Shown: positions 26,969 through 38,367 of the stretch, in pieces
How the letters are laid out: each line of letters begins with the position of its first letter
Numbering within the stretch: the first letter of the stretch is position 1
Assembly (NCBI GenBank): GCA_964058805.1
Contig: CAXKVV010000277.1
Coordinates: 1 to 64,000 of the forward strand
DNA length: 64,000 nt
DNA from: Schoenoplectus triqueter
Lineage: Eukaryota; Streptophyta; Magnoliopsida; Poales; Cyperaceae
Direction: 5' to 3'
Made by a program: the position numbers and the translations under genes
Notes under the pieces: model-generated
Told to the model about the DNA's origin: nothing
What the model saw: the letters and a program-made list of their open reading frames with translations, nothing else
Databases searched by the model: none

Positions 26969-28015
26969 ACAACAACAACAAAGCCTTTAATCCCAAATAA
27001 ATTGGGGTAGGCTCGAAATGAAACCCAATCAGAAAACATAAGATCAAAGATCTCAAATATCAATGATAATAATGAATATGATGGAAGAAAAAAAAATAAA
27101 ATAATAATATATAAATAAAGATGATAATGATAATGATAATATGCTAATAATAATAGCAATAATAACAATAATAATAATAGTACTATAAACCTCTATTATA
27201 AAATCTATTTCTAAATCCTAAAATTCTATTTTAAAACCTAATTCTAAATTCTAAATCCTAAAATCCTATTTAAACCTCTATTTCTGAAATCTATTTCTAA
27301 ATTCTAAATCCTAAAATCCTAAAAAAATCTAAGAATATGAAGTCTATAACTCTACTATTATACTATAACTCCTAAATCATGGTTCAGGTACATGAATTAC
27401 TATCTTCCATGCACTCCTATCCAAAATAAACTCTTTGGGTATATTCCATTCCTTCAAATCTCTTTTTATTGCTTCCTCCCATGTCAGTCTCGGTCGACCT
27501 CTTTCTTTTCTTGTATTTTCAGGACGACTTAAAATACCGCTGCGTACTGATGCTTCAGGAAGCCTTCGTTGGATATGATCAAACCATCGCAAACGATGTT
27601 GGACTAGCTTATCTTGAATTGGTGCTACCCCAAATTTGTCCCTAATATCATCATTTCTGATTCGATCTTTCCTTGTGTGGACATATATCCAACGCAACAT
27701 CCGCATTTCAGCTACACTCATCTTCTGGATGTGTTATCTTTTTGTAGCCCAATATTCTGCGCCATACAAAATCGCGGGTCTAATCACCGTCCTGTAGAAC
27801 TTGCCTTTTAGTTTGTTTGGGACCTTTTTGTCACAAAGAACATCAGATGTTTGTCTCTATTTTACCCATCTAGCTCTTATTCTATGACTCATATCTTCAT
27901 CGATCTCTCCTTCCCTTTGCAACATCGATCTCAAATACCGAAATGTGTCATTTATGGATACTACTCGTCCATCCAAACTAACATCTCTGTCATCTAAGTT
28001 TTCCCCGCTGACTCA
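26969..28015 (-). mobile_element. 5'-truncated RTE-type non-LTR retrotransposon
   Basis: On the minus strand the 3' portion of a LINE reverse-transcriptase polyprotein is readable from about 28,005 to 27,377: [18 protein letters not shown], then TVIRPAILYGAEYWATK, MSVAEMRMLRWIYVHTRKDR, KLVQHRLRWFDHIQRR and GRPRLTWEEAIKRDL. Internal stops (for example after RARWVK and ATKR) show it is dead. The 3' end on the minus strand is a short TTG-type repeat (plus-strand ACAACAACAACA at 26,969), preceded by a block typical of plant RTE tails. The 5' part, including endonuclease and most of the RT, is missing. It lies inside an intron of the Rab2 pseudogene. Confidence 0.85.
27060..27360. repeat. Low-complexity A/T tract in the RTE 3' region
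   Basis: There is first an ATAATAAT-type simple repeat, then a degenerate CTAAATCCTAAAATTCTA-type repeat. It lies between the RTE stop codon and its 3' tail. It resembles the plant telomere repeat CCCTAAA only loosely. Confidence 0.6.
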
Positions 28016-28082
28016 TATAATATTTTAATCGTTGAATCTCATTTTTAGTCACTTTGCATTACGTTTTGTGATGAAATTCTAG

Positions 28083-28214
<132 letters not shown>

Positions 28215-28445
28215 TAGTCCTCGAAGGCTTTGAATTAGCATGAAGGAGACGTTCAACCACTTGGCCAGATGGCTAGAGGATGCAAGGTAACATGTAAATA
28301 AAAATATGATAATTATCCTTATTGGGAATAAATCTGATCCGGCCTACAAGAGAGTCTCAGCATTGAAGACGAGGAGCAGTTTGCCAAGAAGTATGGACTT
28401 ATTTTCATGGAGTCCTCTGTCAAAACTGCTCAGAATGTTGAAGAG

Positions 28446-29714
28446 GTAAAATTTTAGATCATGTTATGTTCTATCTTTTTGCTACTAGGCCCTGGCTCCC
28501 TATTTGTGTCTTTCTGGATGAAATGATAGAGGTGAAGCAGTGATTATTTAGTAACATTTCAGAGGGGAATTTAATAGGCATTATGCTGCGAACTAAAATT
28601 GCACTATTTACCATTTTATATGATAGTAGTCTAGCTATTGAGTGTTCGGAACGTCAGATTACATCAATTTTACCTCCTGGATGGAGCACCACTACTGATT
28701 TAAAAGCCAAGGCCACACTAAACAATATTTTGAATGACCAGTCTTAATTGCTTTATTTGCCGAATTACTTGCTCTCACTATTTCAATTTTGTTATGTTTG
28801 GTAGACTGATATACTGAAGGCTTTTGATTGGTTTATTTCATAGGTTATAAGTTATTTAATTATCATTTTATTATTTTATCATCATATTATCCCAACGTGT
28901 GTGTTGAGGGAGCATTATGCATACCTGCAAATCTCAAGACCGAAAAATTACTATAAAATACAGATTATATTGTCTGTACTTATTTCTTCCTACTTCTACA
29001 AGAAATGATTTAAACTAGCCTTAATTTAATATGCTCTATTTATTTACAGAAGTGGTACATACACTTGATAGCCACGTGCTTTTTTGTGGTGAGGGTGACA
29101 TGTATTTTCTTTTCATATTCTTTTTCAATAGGATGGTCTAATGTTCATTAAAATTATTATTCCATGTCAGTCTGTTCATTTACAAGTGTGAAACTGTAAT
29201 ACACTGTTGCTAATATAATCATAATCAACTTTAACCATATTTTTTTCGTTTTTATTTCTTGACTTTAAGATGCGTTTTTACATTTTGATTGATTGATTCA
29301 TCCCATTTAATTTATTTCAGGGTGCCTTTCTTATTATCGAGTAATATATGGTGGCTTAGGTAAGTACCAGAATAAACGAAAATTGGACATGACATGCATG
29401 CATTACCCAAGTTATAAGAATTCAGAATGTGCAGCTTTCAAATTTGATGTATTTAAAACAATGTGTTTGACAGAAGATCAAGTTCCACGTTATCTATTTT
29501 TTTTTTGTATATGTTTGTTTATTGGGCTATATTCCAAGAAGTGTATAATGGAGCTTTAATATAATTTTACTTGTATATACCCACCAGTTAATTTTAGTTT
29601 TTACCTGTGATGAATTTTTAATAGAATAAAAGGATACATGTGGCAATAGCACTATATAAGATATAATTTTTATAGTTTTTAATTATGGTTATAAATTAAA
29701 TTATTATATATAAG
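28446..29714. other. Non-coding spacer after the Rab fragment
   Basis: This is AT-rich sequence with no confidently recognised exon. An AG-bounded segment at about 29,322 could be a decayed next Rab exon (a start like AF-L-I), but the match is too short to call. Confidence 0.4.
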
Positions 29715-29746
29715 AGTCTGCGCGTAAGAGCGGATATATTTACTAG
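29715..29746 (+). mobile_element. Candidate Helitron 3' terminus (hairpin then CTAG)
   Basis: The + strand reads CTGCGCGTAAGAGCGGATAT, a few bases, then CTAG at 29743-29746 followed by T. It closely resembles the reverse complement of the 3' end of the Helitron at 44557-45026, which has CTGC, then GCGGATATAT, then CTAG before T. The hairpin is weakened by substitutions. No matching TC 5' end was found, so extent and content are unknown. The hydrolase and Rab fragments lie upstream in the same orientation. Confidence 0.45.
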
Positions 29747-30540
29747 TTATTATTAAATCAGCAACCGAAGCTGAGCACTCTGTGGAGCCTTTTCTTTTTC
29801 TTTTTTTTTTTAACTCCGCAGAGGTTTTCGTTCGGGGTGGTGGTGGGGAGGCTTGATGAGGCAACTCCGTCTCCCGGTGGCGATACGAGATGTCTGCCCT
29901 ACCAATTTTGTTAGTTTGGTCAAAACGGGTACTGGAGAACTGCGGTTGGAGCTAACCTGGAAGGAGAGCTGACAGCTGAGGTTCTGTTATTAGACAAGCG
30001 TTTTCAAATCGGCGTAAATGCTTAGATAACAGTCACGATAAGTCAAATCGAATGCTGGTAAAGTTCTGATCTTCCTTGTTCACTGTCGAACTTCAGAGCT
30101 TTAACGGTATCTGGAGAAAGCAAATAGTATTGGTACCTGTTACTGGTATGACAAAGTCTGACAAATTTGGACCTGATCCAATGACCCTTCTGAATTCTTA
30201 TCCACTCATTGGAACGGAACCAAAATCATAGGATTTAAGTACTCAAATGATTCAAACACACTCTTGATCCGAAAGTGGATATAAATTTAGAGTTCTAAAT
30301 TGGTGTCTACTTGGTATGTGTTGAGAAATATAATTAAATAGAATTAGTTTAAGAATAAAAAAATAATAATTAAAATAAAAAGCAAAATGTACCGTTAGAT
30401 TTTTTACTGTTGGACTACTTTACCGTTAGAATAACGTTAACAGTTTTGTATAAATACCGATATAGAAAATGTAAAGAGTTAGAACAAATCAATAAAATTC
30501 AATCTTTCAATTTTATCATTTCTTTCTCCAAATTTCTACA
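29747..30540. other. Spacer with a GC-richer island, no gene confirmed
   Basis: Between 29,760 and 30,010 the base composition is less AT-rich and includes a CT-rich tract. A 38-codon open frame runs from ATG at 29856 to TGA at 29972. It could be a remnant first exon, but I recognise no family. After 30,230 the sequence is ordinary AT-rich spacer. Confidence 0.35.
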
Positions 30541-31250
30541 GTATGACATGGAACACGGTCTGAGAGTGGCACGATACGACTATCCACTATGGCACGGCAA
30601 GACGCGACACGGTTTTAAATCTATGTTTTAATCATATCATATTTAACTTTTTAAAAAGTCAGTACGACATGGCACACAACACTACAAGATCTAAAAATTA
30701 CATAGAAACATAACACGACACGACATAAAATATAGATATATCCTATCATCCATTAGATATAACCTAATCGTTTGTAGGACCGGCTTATTCAAAATCTTCA
30801 AAATACAAAGACTATTAATCATATATACTTAAAAATTTTATAGTCCTGGATCTGTATATTTCATTATTATGAAAATTTGTCTTATTATTTTAATTTGGAT
30901 CATTCAATAAAAATAAATGAACTAATTAAACTGTCAGTTTTTGAATTTTAGGAGTATTTTTAAATAAATCTTATTCATTGGTTTTATTTAATAATTCAAG
31001 TTGGAATAATAGAGTTATTTTTTGACATGATTATACACAACACGTTTAGATACGACATAGTTGACACGGCGTACATTATTCGTGTTGTGTCATAATCATG
31101 TTGTACCGTCCCTCAATTATTTTTAGACATGATACGGTTCAGCACGAAGAAAAAAAAAATACAGTATAGCACGGCTTATCTCGAGATAAGGTATACCTTA
31201 ACAACACAATACAGTACGAATTTAAAACACAAAATTTAATCCCATCATGA
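30541..31250. mobile_element. Transposon-like sequence with repeated CACGACAC words
   Basis: Words such as GGCACGA, ACACGACACGACA and their complements (CGTGTTGTGTC) recur on both strands across about 700 bp, in dispersed inverted fashion. This suggests a degenerate non-autonomous transposon with subterminal repeats. I could not find clean ends or a target duplication. Confidence 0.35.
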
Positions 31251-32687
31251 CAAATTGAAGTCAATATTAGTTGAACCAGAATCTGAAAGGACTACTGCAC
31301 GTATTGTGCGTATTTAATAGACTGTACCACCTTGACTAACAATACAACAACACAAACCTGATTATACTTGCATGGTTTCCAAGCCTGTTGAATGGGAACA
31401 CTTTTGTTGAACCAGTTCTTTTTCTTTTTTGAAAGAAAAAAGAAGACGGACTTACTGGTAAAAAAACAATTATTTTAAGAAGAACTCTAGGAACAGGCAC
31501 TCCATTGTCACATATTTCTCTTCAGAACCAAGTACTTCACAAATTGAAAATGAAACTGTGTCACCATGGCAAAAATCTCAATGCTGTGACATGTGAAATT
31601 CCCCCAATCCTTTCCTTACTGTATCAAATTCAGTAAAGAAGGCTTTCAATTTTCAGTCAACACTGGAAATATGAAGTGTGTGCTGAAATTGAACCTCATA
31701 AAAACCTGGCAAAGCTGCTACGTGCTCAGTCAGTGCAGGAAAAATAACGTTTCTATACATGAAGGGCATGAAGATGATTATGGGGCACATGTAAATGATG
31801 GATTATGGGCATATTTATGCTTCTAAGCCATTTTATAATGGGAAGAAAAATAGGATTATTACTTATGAGCACTCACATGAACGAGTTTGGAGAGCAAGTC
31901 AGATTATGTTACGATTTGCGAGAGGCTAGTGGGGTCGGTTTTTTCTATTTGTTAAAATAAACTCATGCTGAACTAACAAATTTATGTCAAGTTAAAAATA
32001 AAATTGTTTTTGTTTTATCCTTGCAAGTGTTACGTTTTATATATTTGTTGTTTTCTTTTTTTTTTTCAATTATATAGTAACTGTTGGAAAAATTAATGCA
32101 GAAAAGTCAAAATTTATTTTTATTATTGTCAACCATATGGATGTCTTCATAAACTTTAGAAATTTAAGGACTAAACTGAAAATTCATCGGTATTCTTTGA
32201 AGAGGCGTATTTGCTCCGATACATGGTAACATGGGCGCTTGCATGTGCTCTGTTATATACCCATTGATCATTATTGACAAAATGAGGATTAGAAACTTGG
32301 TAGCCTCTTAACAGATTCCATTCGCTCTCTCACTTTTTACCGAGTCGATGGAAACAACCCAATTCATTTTGATTCCTTTCCTTCTCCGATAATTTCCCCG
32401 AAATTGATTTTGTTAAGAACAAAAAGAGAGAACTTCATTTTCAAGCAAGGAAGACAAAGGGACTGTTAATCATACTGCAAGTAATACTTTTTTTTTTATT
32501 TCTAGATAATAAATAGGAAGATGAGAAACCTTGGCTTGTATGGCAAAGATAAGGATAGCAAATCACCCAAGAAAAGCTATGCTTTCCTCTCTTTGAACCC
32601 TACCCCATTTCACTCCTAAAAATTACCCTTTGTATTATGCTAAACCCCACAATTTTCTCCCAAATCCACAAAGAGGAAAAAAAAATT
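31251..32687. other. Upstream region of the DUF674 gene
   Basis: No transposon ends or exons were recognised. The 77-codon open frame at 31593-31826 matches no family I know. A C/T-rich stretch near 32,330-32,400 and T-rich tracts near 32,490 may belong to the promoter or 5' untranslated region of the gene starting at 32688. No clear TATA box was fixed. Confidence 0.4.
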
Positions 32688-34003
32688 ATGACCACACAAG
32701 AAAAAGATGGGCAGTCAGCTTCAAAGCTCCAACTAAAGCTGTTGGTGGACCAGCATTCAAATCGGGTCCTATTTGCAGAAGCCGGCAAGGAGGTAGTCGA
32801 CTTCCTGCTTGGCCTCCTTAGGATTCCTCTCGGCATGGTAGCGCACCTTCTGGAGGGAGAGCAGATCCCTGGGTCACTGTTTTCCATTTATTCTAGCATG
32901 CAGAATCTCAATGATACATACTTGATATCATCGGACCGTGACACACTCCTCAAGCCAAGGTTGCCATCAGTGTCACTCCCCCTCCTTGAGCATGACCCAC
33001 CAGCTCCTGTGACACCACCTAAGATATATTATAGGTTTGTAGAATTTGTGTGTGCATGTGTTTTTCTTCTCTTTCTCTCTGGTTTTACATTATTAAGAAT
33101 CAAGTTAGTACAATAATTACTAAATTACATGTTTCGCACATTTCTTTGAATGTTATTAGGCAGAAGCACAACTATTGAGTCAATCTAGGTTTTGGTATGG
33201 GTGAATCTTGGTGAAACCTAAGCGGTTCACGTATACAAAAAATTCACATTTTCGAATTAAAATAAGTTGACATTTCATAATGACTGATTAAGAAAGAACA
33301 TATTCATTCCAGGTGTACAGGGAAGGTAGGACCTTGCAGAGGGAACCCATTATGTGTGACCGACACAAAATGGATGGTTTGCTCCAACTGTCACAACCTT
33401 ATGATCACTGAAATGAAATTTATAGAGAAACCGAAAGCAGATGATGGTGAACCCGGCTATGTAAAGGGACTCATCACGTACCTGGTGATGGATGATCTAT
33501 CCGTGATGCCCATGTCGACTATATCTGCTATTGTATTGCTTAAAAATTTTCAAGTGAAGGACTTATCTATGCTAAGTGAAATGACCATTGAATTTGGGAT
33601 GAAAGAGGTGGTTGATTTTCATCATATCTTAATTTTTCATATCCTTGCAAGTTACACTAGATTATGCGATGTATTGGAGGGAATTAATTTCATTATTGGA
33701 TTTAAAATGAAGTATGCATTGGAAAACATGCATGGGTGAGAACAAAGGATCACAACTTAAAATTCTGTAAATCATTCACCTGGGCTCGATAATTTAGCTA
33801 AAATTTATTGTCAATCTAAATATAGTTTTATAATATGATATTTTAAGGCGATAAAATATCTCATTGATTTAATAAATTCTGATGTGATTCTACTTTTGTA
33901 GAGTTTGGAATTGATGAAGTCTTCACTTCAATCGTCAACTGTGTTGACTGATGTGTTCATTTCGAAGCCACTGGTGGAAATTGATCGATTGCAGACAACA
34001 TGA
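32688..34003 (+). CDS. DUF674 family protein, three exons, apparently intact
   Basis: Exons 32688-33034, 33313-33607 and 33902-34003 join at GT-AG borders in consistent phase (2, then 0) to 248 codons including TGA, giving 247 aa. Exon 1 carries the family opening LQLKLLVDQHSNRVLFAEAG, followed by KEVVDFLLGLLRIPLG and NLNDTYL. Exon 2 has a Cys-rich stretch (CTGKVGPC, then CSNCHNLM) and VKGLITYLVMDDLSVMPMST, the most conserved block. Exon 3 ends MKSSLQSSTVLTDVFI, the usual C-terminal signature. The start at 32688 was preferred over an in-frame ATG at 32637 because MTTQEKDG lies just before the conserved block. The family is plant-specific, often tandemly duplicated, and of unknown biochemical role. 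Reading past the exon 2 donor gives a stop at 33739, so intron retention would truncate the protein. No frameshift or stop was seen. Confidence 0.85.
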
Positions 34004-35747
34004 AAGTGCTTCTCAATTGTATATCCATCTCTATGGAAAAATAATATGCAAATTAATATGTTCATTCAAATAGCTATCAAAACTATTTATGATAATCTAT
34101 TTTCAGTGGCTTTCCTAAGTATCAGTGGGCCACCCACGTCATACATTGGTTATTTGGTTATGGTTGCATGAGTAAGAATCTGCTGCTCGTTTTTCAAACG
34201 AGCAGGATTCTGCTTGGAAATTCGATGACGATGAATATCTTGAATTATGTGTGCACAAATTCCGAAGAGATGAAATGCACATCTACCATTCGATCCCGAC
34301 GAGTAGAAAGCTGTTCGTTTTTTTGACGAGCAGCAAATCTCGTCGCATGGTTGCATAGGATCAGAATTCCGAAGACCATCTCGTGATTACTATACTGGGT
34401 GTTTATGAAAAGGGTTTCTTTCAGCATGGAGTAGAAAAATTGATGTTATGTAAATAAAGCATAATGGTTATTTTTATTTTTATCATTATTCCTTATTAAG
34501 TGTATAAGTGTATTGATTCTACAATGATCAGAACTGACTAAAATTCATTGAGAACATGAATCATTCGATATATTATAGATTTTTTTATAAGGTGATAGAT
34601 AGTACAAAAAAATGAATTTTTGTTAAATACATAATACATCTACTATATTAAAAACTACGGAGTTCTTTTGCTTGACAAATTTGTGAAACAATATGTCATT
34701 GATGTTTTGCCATTCATTCAAAATGAAAAAAAAAACAATTTTGTAATAAAATACATCATACATGATACATGCAATGATGAGACCAAATGATCACAAAGGA
34801 AGAAAACCTATCCGATGAGAAATAACTTGGTACAGTTATCAACAAAAAAATTACTTGGGACCATGCAGCTCGATTTGCCATTTGCCAATCCACAAGTAAT
34901 TTCCATGTTTTGCCAAATCCTTCTGAATTTGTAATTTACTATAGTTTCCATTTTAAGCTCTCACCAGGCTATCAACTTCACTCTCTTTCTTCCAAACAGA
35001 TATCACTAAGATATGATCCTCTCCTTCTCTCGCCACAACCCTATTTACATCATTTTTCTCTAGGACGCCTTCATGGTCCAACTCCCATCATTGAAGGTAC
35101 TACCGGTATATCCTATAGAAATATAGAATTGACAAAACGGGAACAGATTATCATAACAATTTCTTTTTGGAGAGCCCATCTTAGGATCGCATGTACAGAT
35201 GGGCTAAGATCATTACATATCACCCAGCCCAAATACCAGAGTACTGTCTTGGAGGTGCCAAATGTTTGCAACCTTCTTGGAGGTACCAAATGTTTGCAGC
35301 TCATTTCAGTGATACTGGCACCAAATTTTGAGCTCTATGTGTGAAGGACTAACGCGCCAAATTGTCAAAATTATAGGTTAAAGGCTGCTCAGCCGTTTTC
35401 TGTATGGGAGACGACACAAATATATCGATTGACATGCCAGTAAAAATGCTTGTCAAAATGAGAAGTCAACAACAAAAAAAAGGACAGCAATCTATTTATG
35501 TAGAATATCATTTCTTATTCTTGTTTTATCAAAACAGTGACTAAGTGAGGATTTTAAATATCAGAATTTAAAATGCAAACAGTAAAAAATATGTTGCCTC
35601 TTTCAAAGTTAATAAATACAAATACAACTAACCAAATCAATAAAACCACAAAACATAACGAAAAATCTTCGCCTAATTTAAAGTTTAGTTTCACAAGAGG
35701 CCATTCCTATAACTACTAATGCAAGTTACCTCTTCACATAACTCAAC
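34004..35747. other. Intergenic region between DUF674 and the lysine-rich gene
   Basis: No gene is called. A perfect hairpin (TGCTCGTTT, TTC loop, AAACGAGCA) lies at 34184-34204. At about 34,639 a word TCTACTATATTAAAAA preceded by A resembles Helitron 5' ends, but no partner 3' end was found. The 144-codon open frame at 34910-35344 matches no family I recognise. It includes an imperfect tandem duplication of about 29 bp near 35,250-35,305 (TTGGAGGT, CCAAATGTTTGCA twice), so I treat it as chance. Confidence 0.45.
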
Positions 35748-37660
35748 CTACAAGCGAGCTTTCTTTTTCTTCACTTTTGCTTTTGCCTTTCCCACTCCAT
35801 CCAAGGGAACGTATTTTTCTCCGACTGTTGCTTCAAGTACTTTAGATGCTTCTTCATGCGGAAGCAACCCCCACTCCATCATCCTAAAGAGGAGGCACAA
35901 CAACTTTAATTGTGTTTTAATAATAAATATTAGATAAAGATAAGTATTCAACTGAGTTTCAAATTATTAGAAAGTAGTATAATATAGCATTACAAATAAT
36001 ACTAGTGATACAATGATACTGGAGAGTCAGCTTCATTACCAGTAGGTAACTTGCTGGTGTCCAGCCTGATTAGGGCATGTGTAACCAAAGAAAACTGTTT
36101 TCAAGGGAACTCACCACCGTCTTGCAAGTTCATCTTCAGGAAGCTGCTGGTAAAGTGTCTCCAAGAAAACCCTATGTGGATCCCTCTGCATACAAATAAT
36201 TTATACTAAACTTTGGGCAAATCACAATCCAACTATGGAAACTGCTGTATAATCACACCTTGATGCTAGTAAAATGAGCGGAAAGAATGAATTTCCAGTC
36301 TGTTCAGCAATTTTGACAGAATTTACTATCTATAAAACTGATTATCATCAAAACATTGTGCTATGGTGATCTTATAGATCTCAGATAATGCTAGTCTTGC
36401 AATAAAGCTTCATTAAGTCCAGCTCTAACCCCATTGAACCCAAATCATTCACCTTTGCCTCAATGAATACTTTATCAAGCTTCTAGTGTCCCCAGTTGTG
36501 CAAGCAAAGGAACGATAAAACCAATTGTAAGAAAAAAGTAAGAAAAACAAATTGTAGTAAAATAATACTGGACCTGCTCCTAAAAAAAATGGTACTGGAC
36601 CTACTGGTTTACAACATCAATCCTTGATCAAAGGACATACCCCATCAGGAGTTTCGTGGATTTGACCAGGCAAGTAATAAGTTTTTATTCCCTCTTTGTT
36701 TGATTCTTCATTCTTCTTTCTCTTCTTTTCTCTTTGCTTTATCTATAGTAAAACAATTGTACCCGATATAAAAAAGTGGGAAAAAACTGAAGTACAGAGA
36801 TCTAAGAAGAGAGGAGAATACATTACTTGATCCTTTGGTTGTTCTTCCTCCCATAAAGAATCCAACTGTTTATCTCTCTTCTTTTTTTGCTTTTTCTGAA
36901 ATAAGACCAAAGAAAATTATTGGACTTTTGCAAGTCTAACAAATACCAATTGAGAATTTTTTGGTCTTTCCAGTTGACACTCATGCTATCAGTACCACGT
37001 CCCATTGTAATCTTCTTACATATATGTATTTATATTTGTAGCTAAAAGCCTTGACCTTACCTAAAAAAATACTCAAAATCAGGTGGCTGTCCAAACAGAA
37101 AAGGGGTGATTACTATTTTATGCTATTTTATTTCTTGAAAACACAAAAAAAGATAATTCTGTTGGATGGGCCAATTACAGTCACTGGCTATGTTACTGTT
37201 TTGCAAAATGTGAGGGCTGACATGCAAATATGGGATATAAATAGCTAAATATTGTTTTTAGTTTAAAAAAAAAGTTGTAGGATTGTGGTGTTTGTGTGAT
37301 GTTAGTGACGTAATATATTCCTGAATGTTATTTTGATTTGTTAGATAGGCCGGGAATTTCAAAAGTTCAGGTACCAGGAATATATCCTGGCATTCGTATT
37401 TAAAACATCTCTTTCATGTGCAAAGGGGCTGTGTGATTCCTTTTGATTAGTTGGCTCAAGTGATTGCTTTAATTTTAGACTTGTTTTGTTAAACTCACTG
37501 AACTTGAAGTTTAGACGAACGCTGGCGGCAAATTGCTGCTGATTCAAAGAAAAAAATATATACAAAAAGGGTAACGAAGCACCTTATGGGGTTCACCCCG
37601 CTCCTCTGATTGAAGCTCTTCCGTCTCGCTATTTTCTCTAAGTTTCCTTTTCTTTCCCAT
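35748..37660 (-). CDS. Lysine-rich small plant protein, five exons, intact
   Basis: Minus-strand exons 37583-37660, 36827-36895, 36641-36742, 36115-36185 and 35748-35883 join at GT-AG sites to 456 nt, or 151 aa plus TAG. The phases all agree (0, 0, 0, 2). The N-terminal half is highly charged: MGKKRKLRE, KKQKKKRDKQLDSLWEEE and IKQREKKRKKNEES. The centre has the conserved-looking YYLPGQIHETPDG and RDPHRVFLETLYQQLP. The C-terminal part reads RRWMMEWGLLPHEEASKVLE and ends in a basic KAKAKVKKKKARL tail. The basic clusters suggest a nuclear or nucleolar protein (inference). I recall similar short plant proteins with the motif LPGQ, RDP, WMMESGLLP but no established function. Exact phase agreement across four introns is the main evidence that it is real. 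It is divergent, head to head, with the SWI3-like pseudogene. Confidence 0.82.
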
Positions 37661-37860
37661 GGATTAATCGATAGGAAGAAGAGAATGAAACTGCATTATT
37701 CGGACTCGCATCTTCCCTACGGAGGAAATGTTCTGAACGGGGCCATAATTGTATCCAGAAATTCTTTTGATTAACGGTCCAGATCTGTTTGTACAAGGAG
37801 CAACAAAGAAAAAGGCCGTCTCAAAACACAGGCGGCGGCCCATATAGCCCATCTTGAGAA
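37661..37860. promoter_or_regulatory. Putative shared (bidirectional) promoter region
   Basis: About 200 bp separate the ATG of the minus-strand lysine-rich gene from the first SWI3-like sequence on the plus strand. The region is less AT-rich than its surroundings. No exact TATA box was identified, so the role is inferred from the head-to-head arrangement. Confidence 0.35.
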
Positions 37861-38367
37861 AACAAATACAAGAAGAAGAAGAAAAGGACCTTCGGAAGAA
37901 GGCTCGAGGATCCATCTCCGGCTCCGCAACTGCCTCCATCCGCCTCGACTCCTTCGCCAGTGCCACCTCCGTCTCAACCTCCTCTACAAACCCTGCAACA
38001 ACTCCCGGCACAAACGGAGTTACAAACGCCGTCAGTCGCTCCTTCACTGGTCAAAACTGAGACGCCTGGTCCCACAGAAGCGTGGGGGTTGATTAATTAT
38101 AAACCACCCAAAAATGAAGAGGAGGAAACAGAGATAGAGGTGCAGCGCAGAAGAAGGATGACAACCATGGCAAGAGAATATGCATAAGTTGTGGCGCTGT
38201 ATGCAGCCTTCAGTGCTTCACCACTGCCAAGGTATCTGTCTCCTGCAGTCCTATCTGGTATTATTATTTTGTAAACATCCAATTAAGCAATAGGGAGAAA
38301 AGTTTCATGATTATGGTTAATATTGATACCATTCTGGTGAAATGTCCACCAGCATATTACATGCCAG

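Noticed and set aside
27180..27340. Telomere-like CTAAATCCTAAAATCCTAAA stretch
   Set aside because: It lacks the exact CCCTAAA unit, is interrupted, and lies within the RTE 3' region. It is low-complexity sequence rather than interstitial telomere DNA.
27614..27811. Plus-strand open frame over the RTE
   Set aside because: Antisense shadow of the RTE reverse-transcriptase frame.
31593..31826. 77-codon open frame upstream of DUF674
   Set aside because: No family resemblance and no phase-compatible join to the downstream exons.
32600..32887. Minus-strand 95-codon frame over DUF674 exon 1
   Set aside because: Antisense shadow of the conserved DUF674 coding exon.
34639..34690. Helitron-like 5' end TCTACTATATTAAAAA
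   Set aside because: No matching hairpin plus CTRR end downstream could be paired with it, and AT-rich sequence makes such words common.
34910..35344. 144-codon open frame
   Set aside because: No recognisable domain, no splice support, contains an imperfect tandem duplication, and lies between two well-supported genes without conserved signals.
37664..38047. Minus-strand 127-codon frame opposite the SWI3-like N-terminus
   Set aside because: Opposite strand of a proline-rich, GC-richer coding segment. It has no domain, and the plus strand has family matches.
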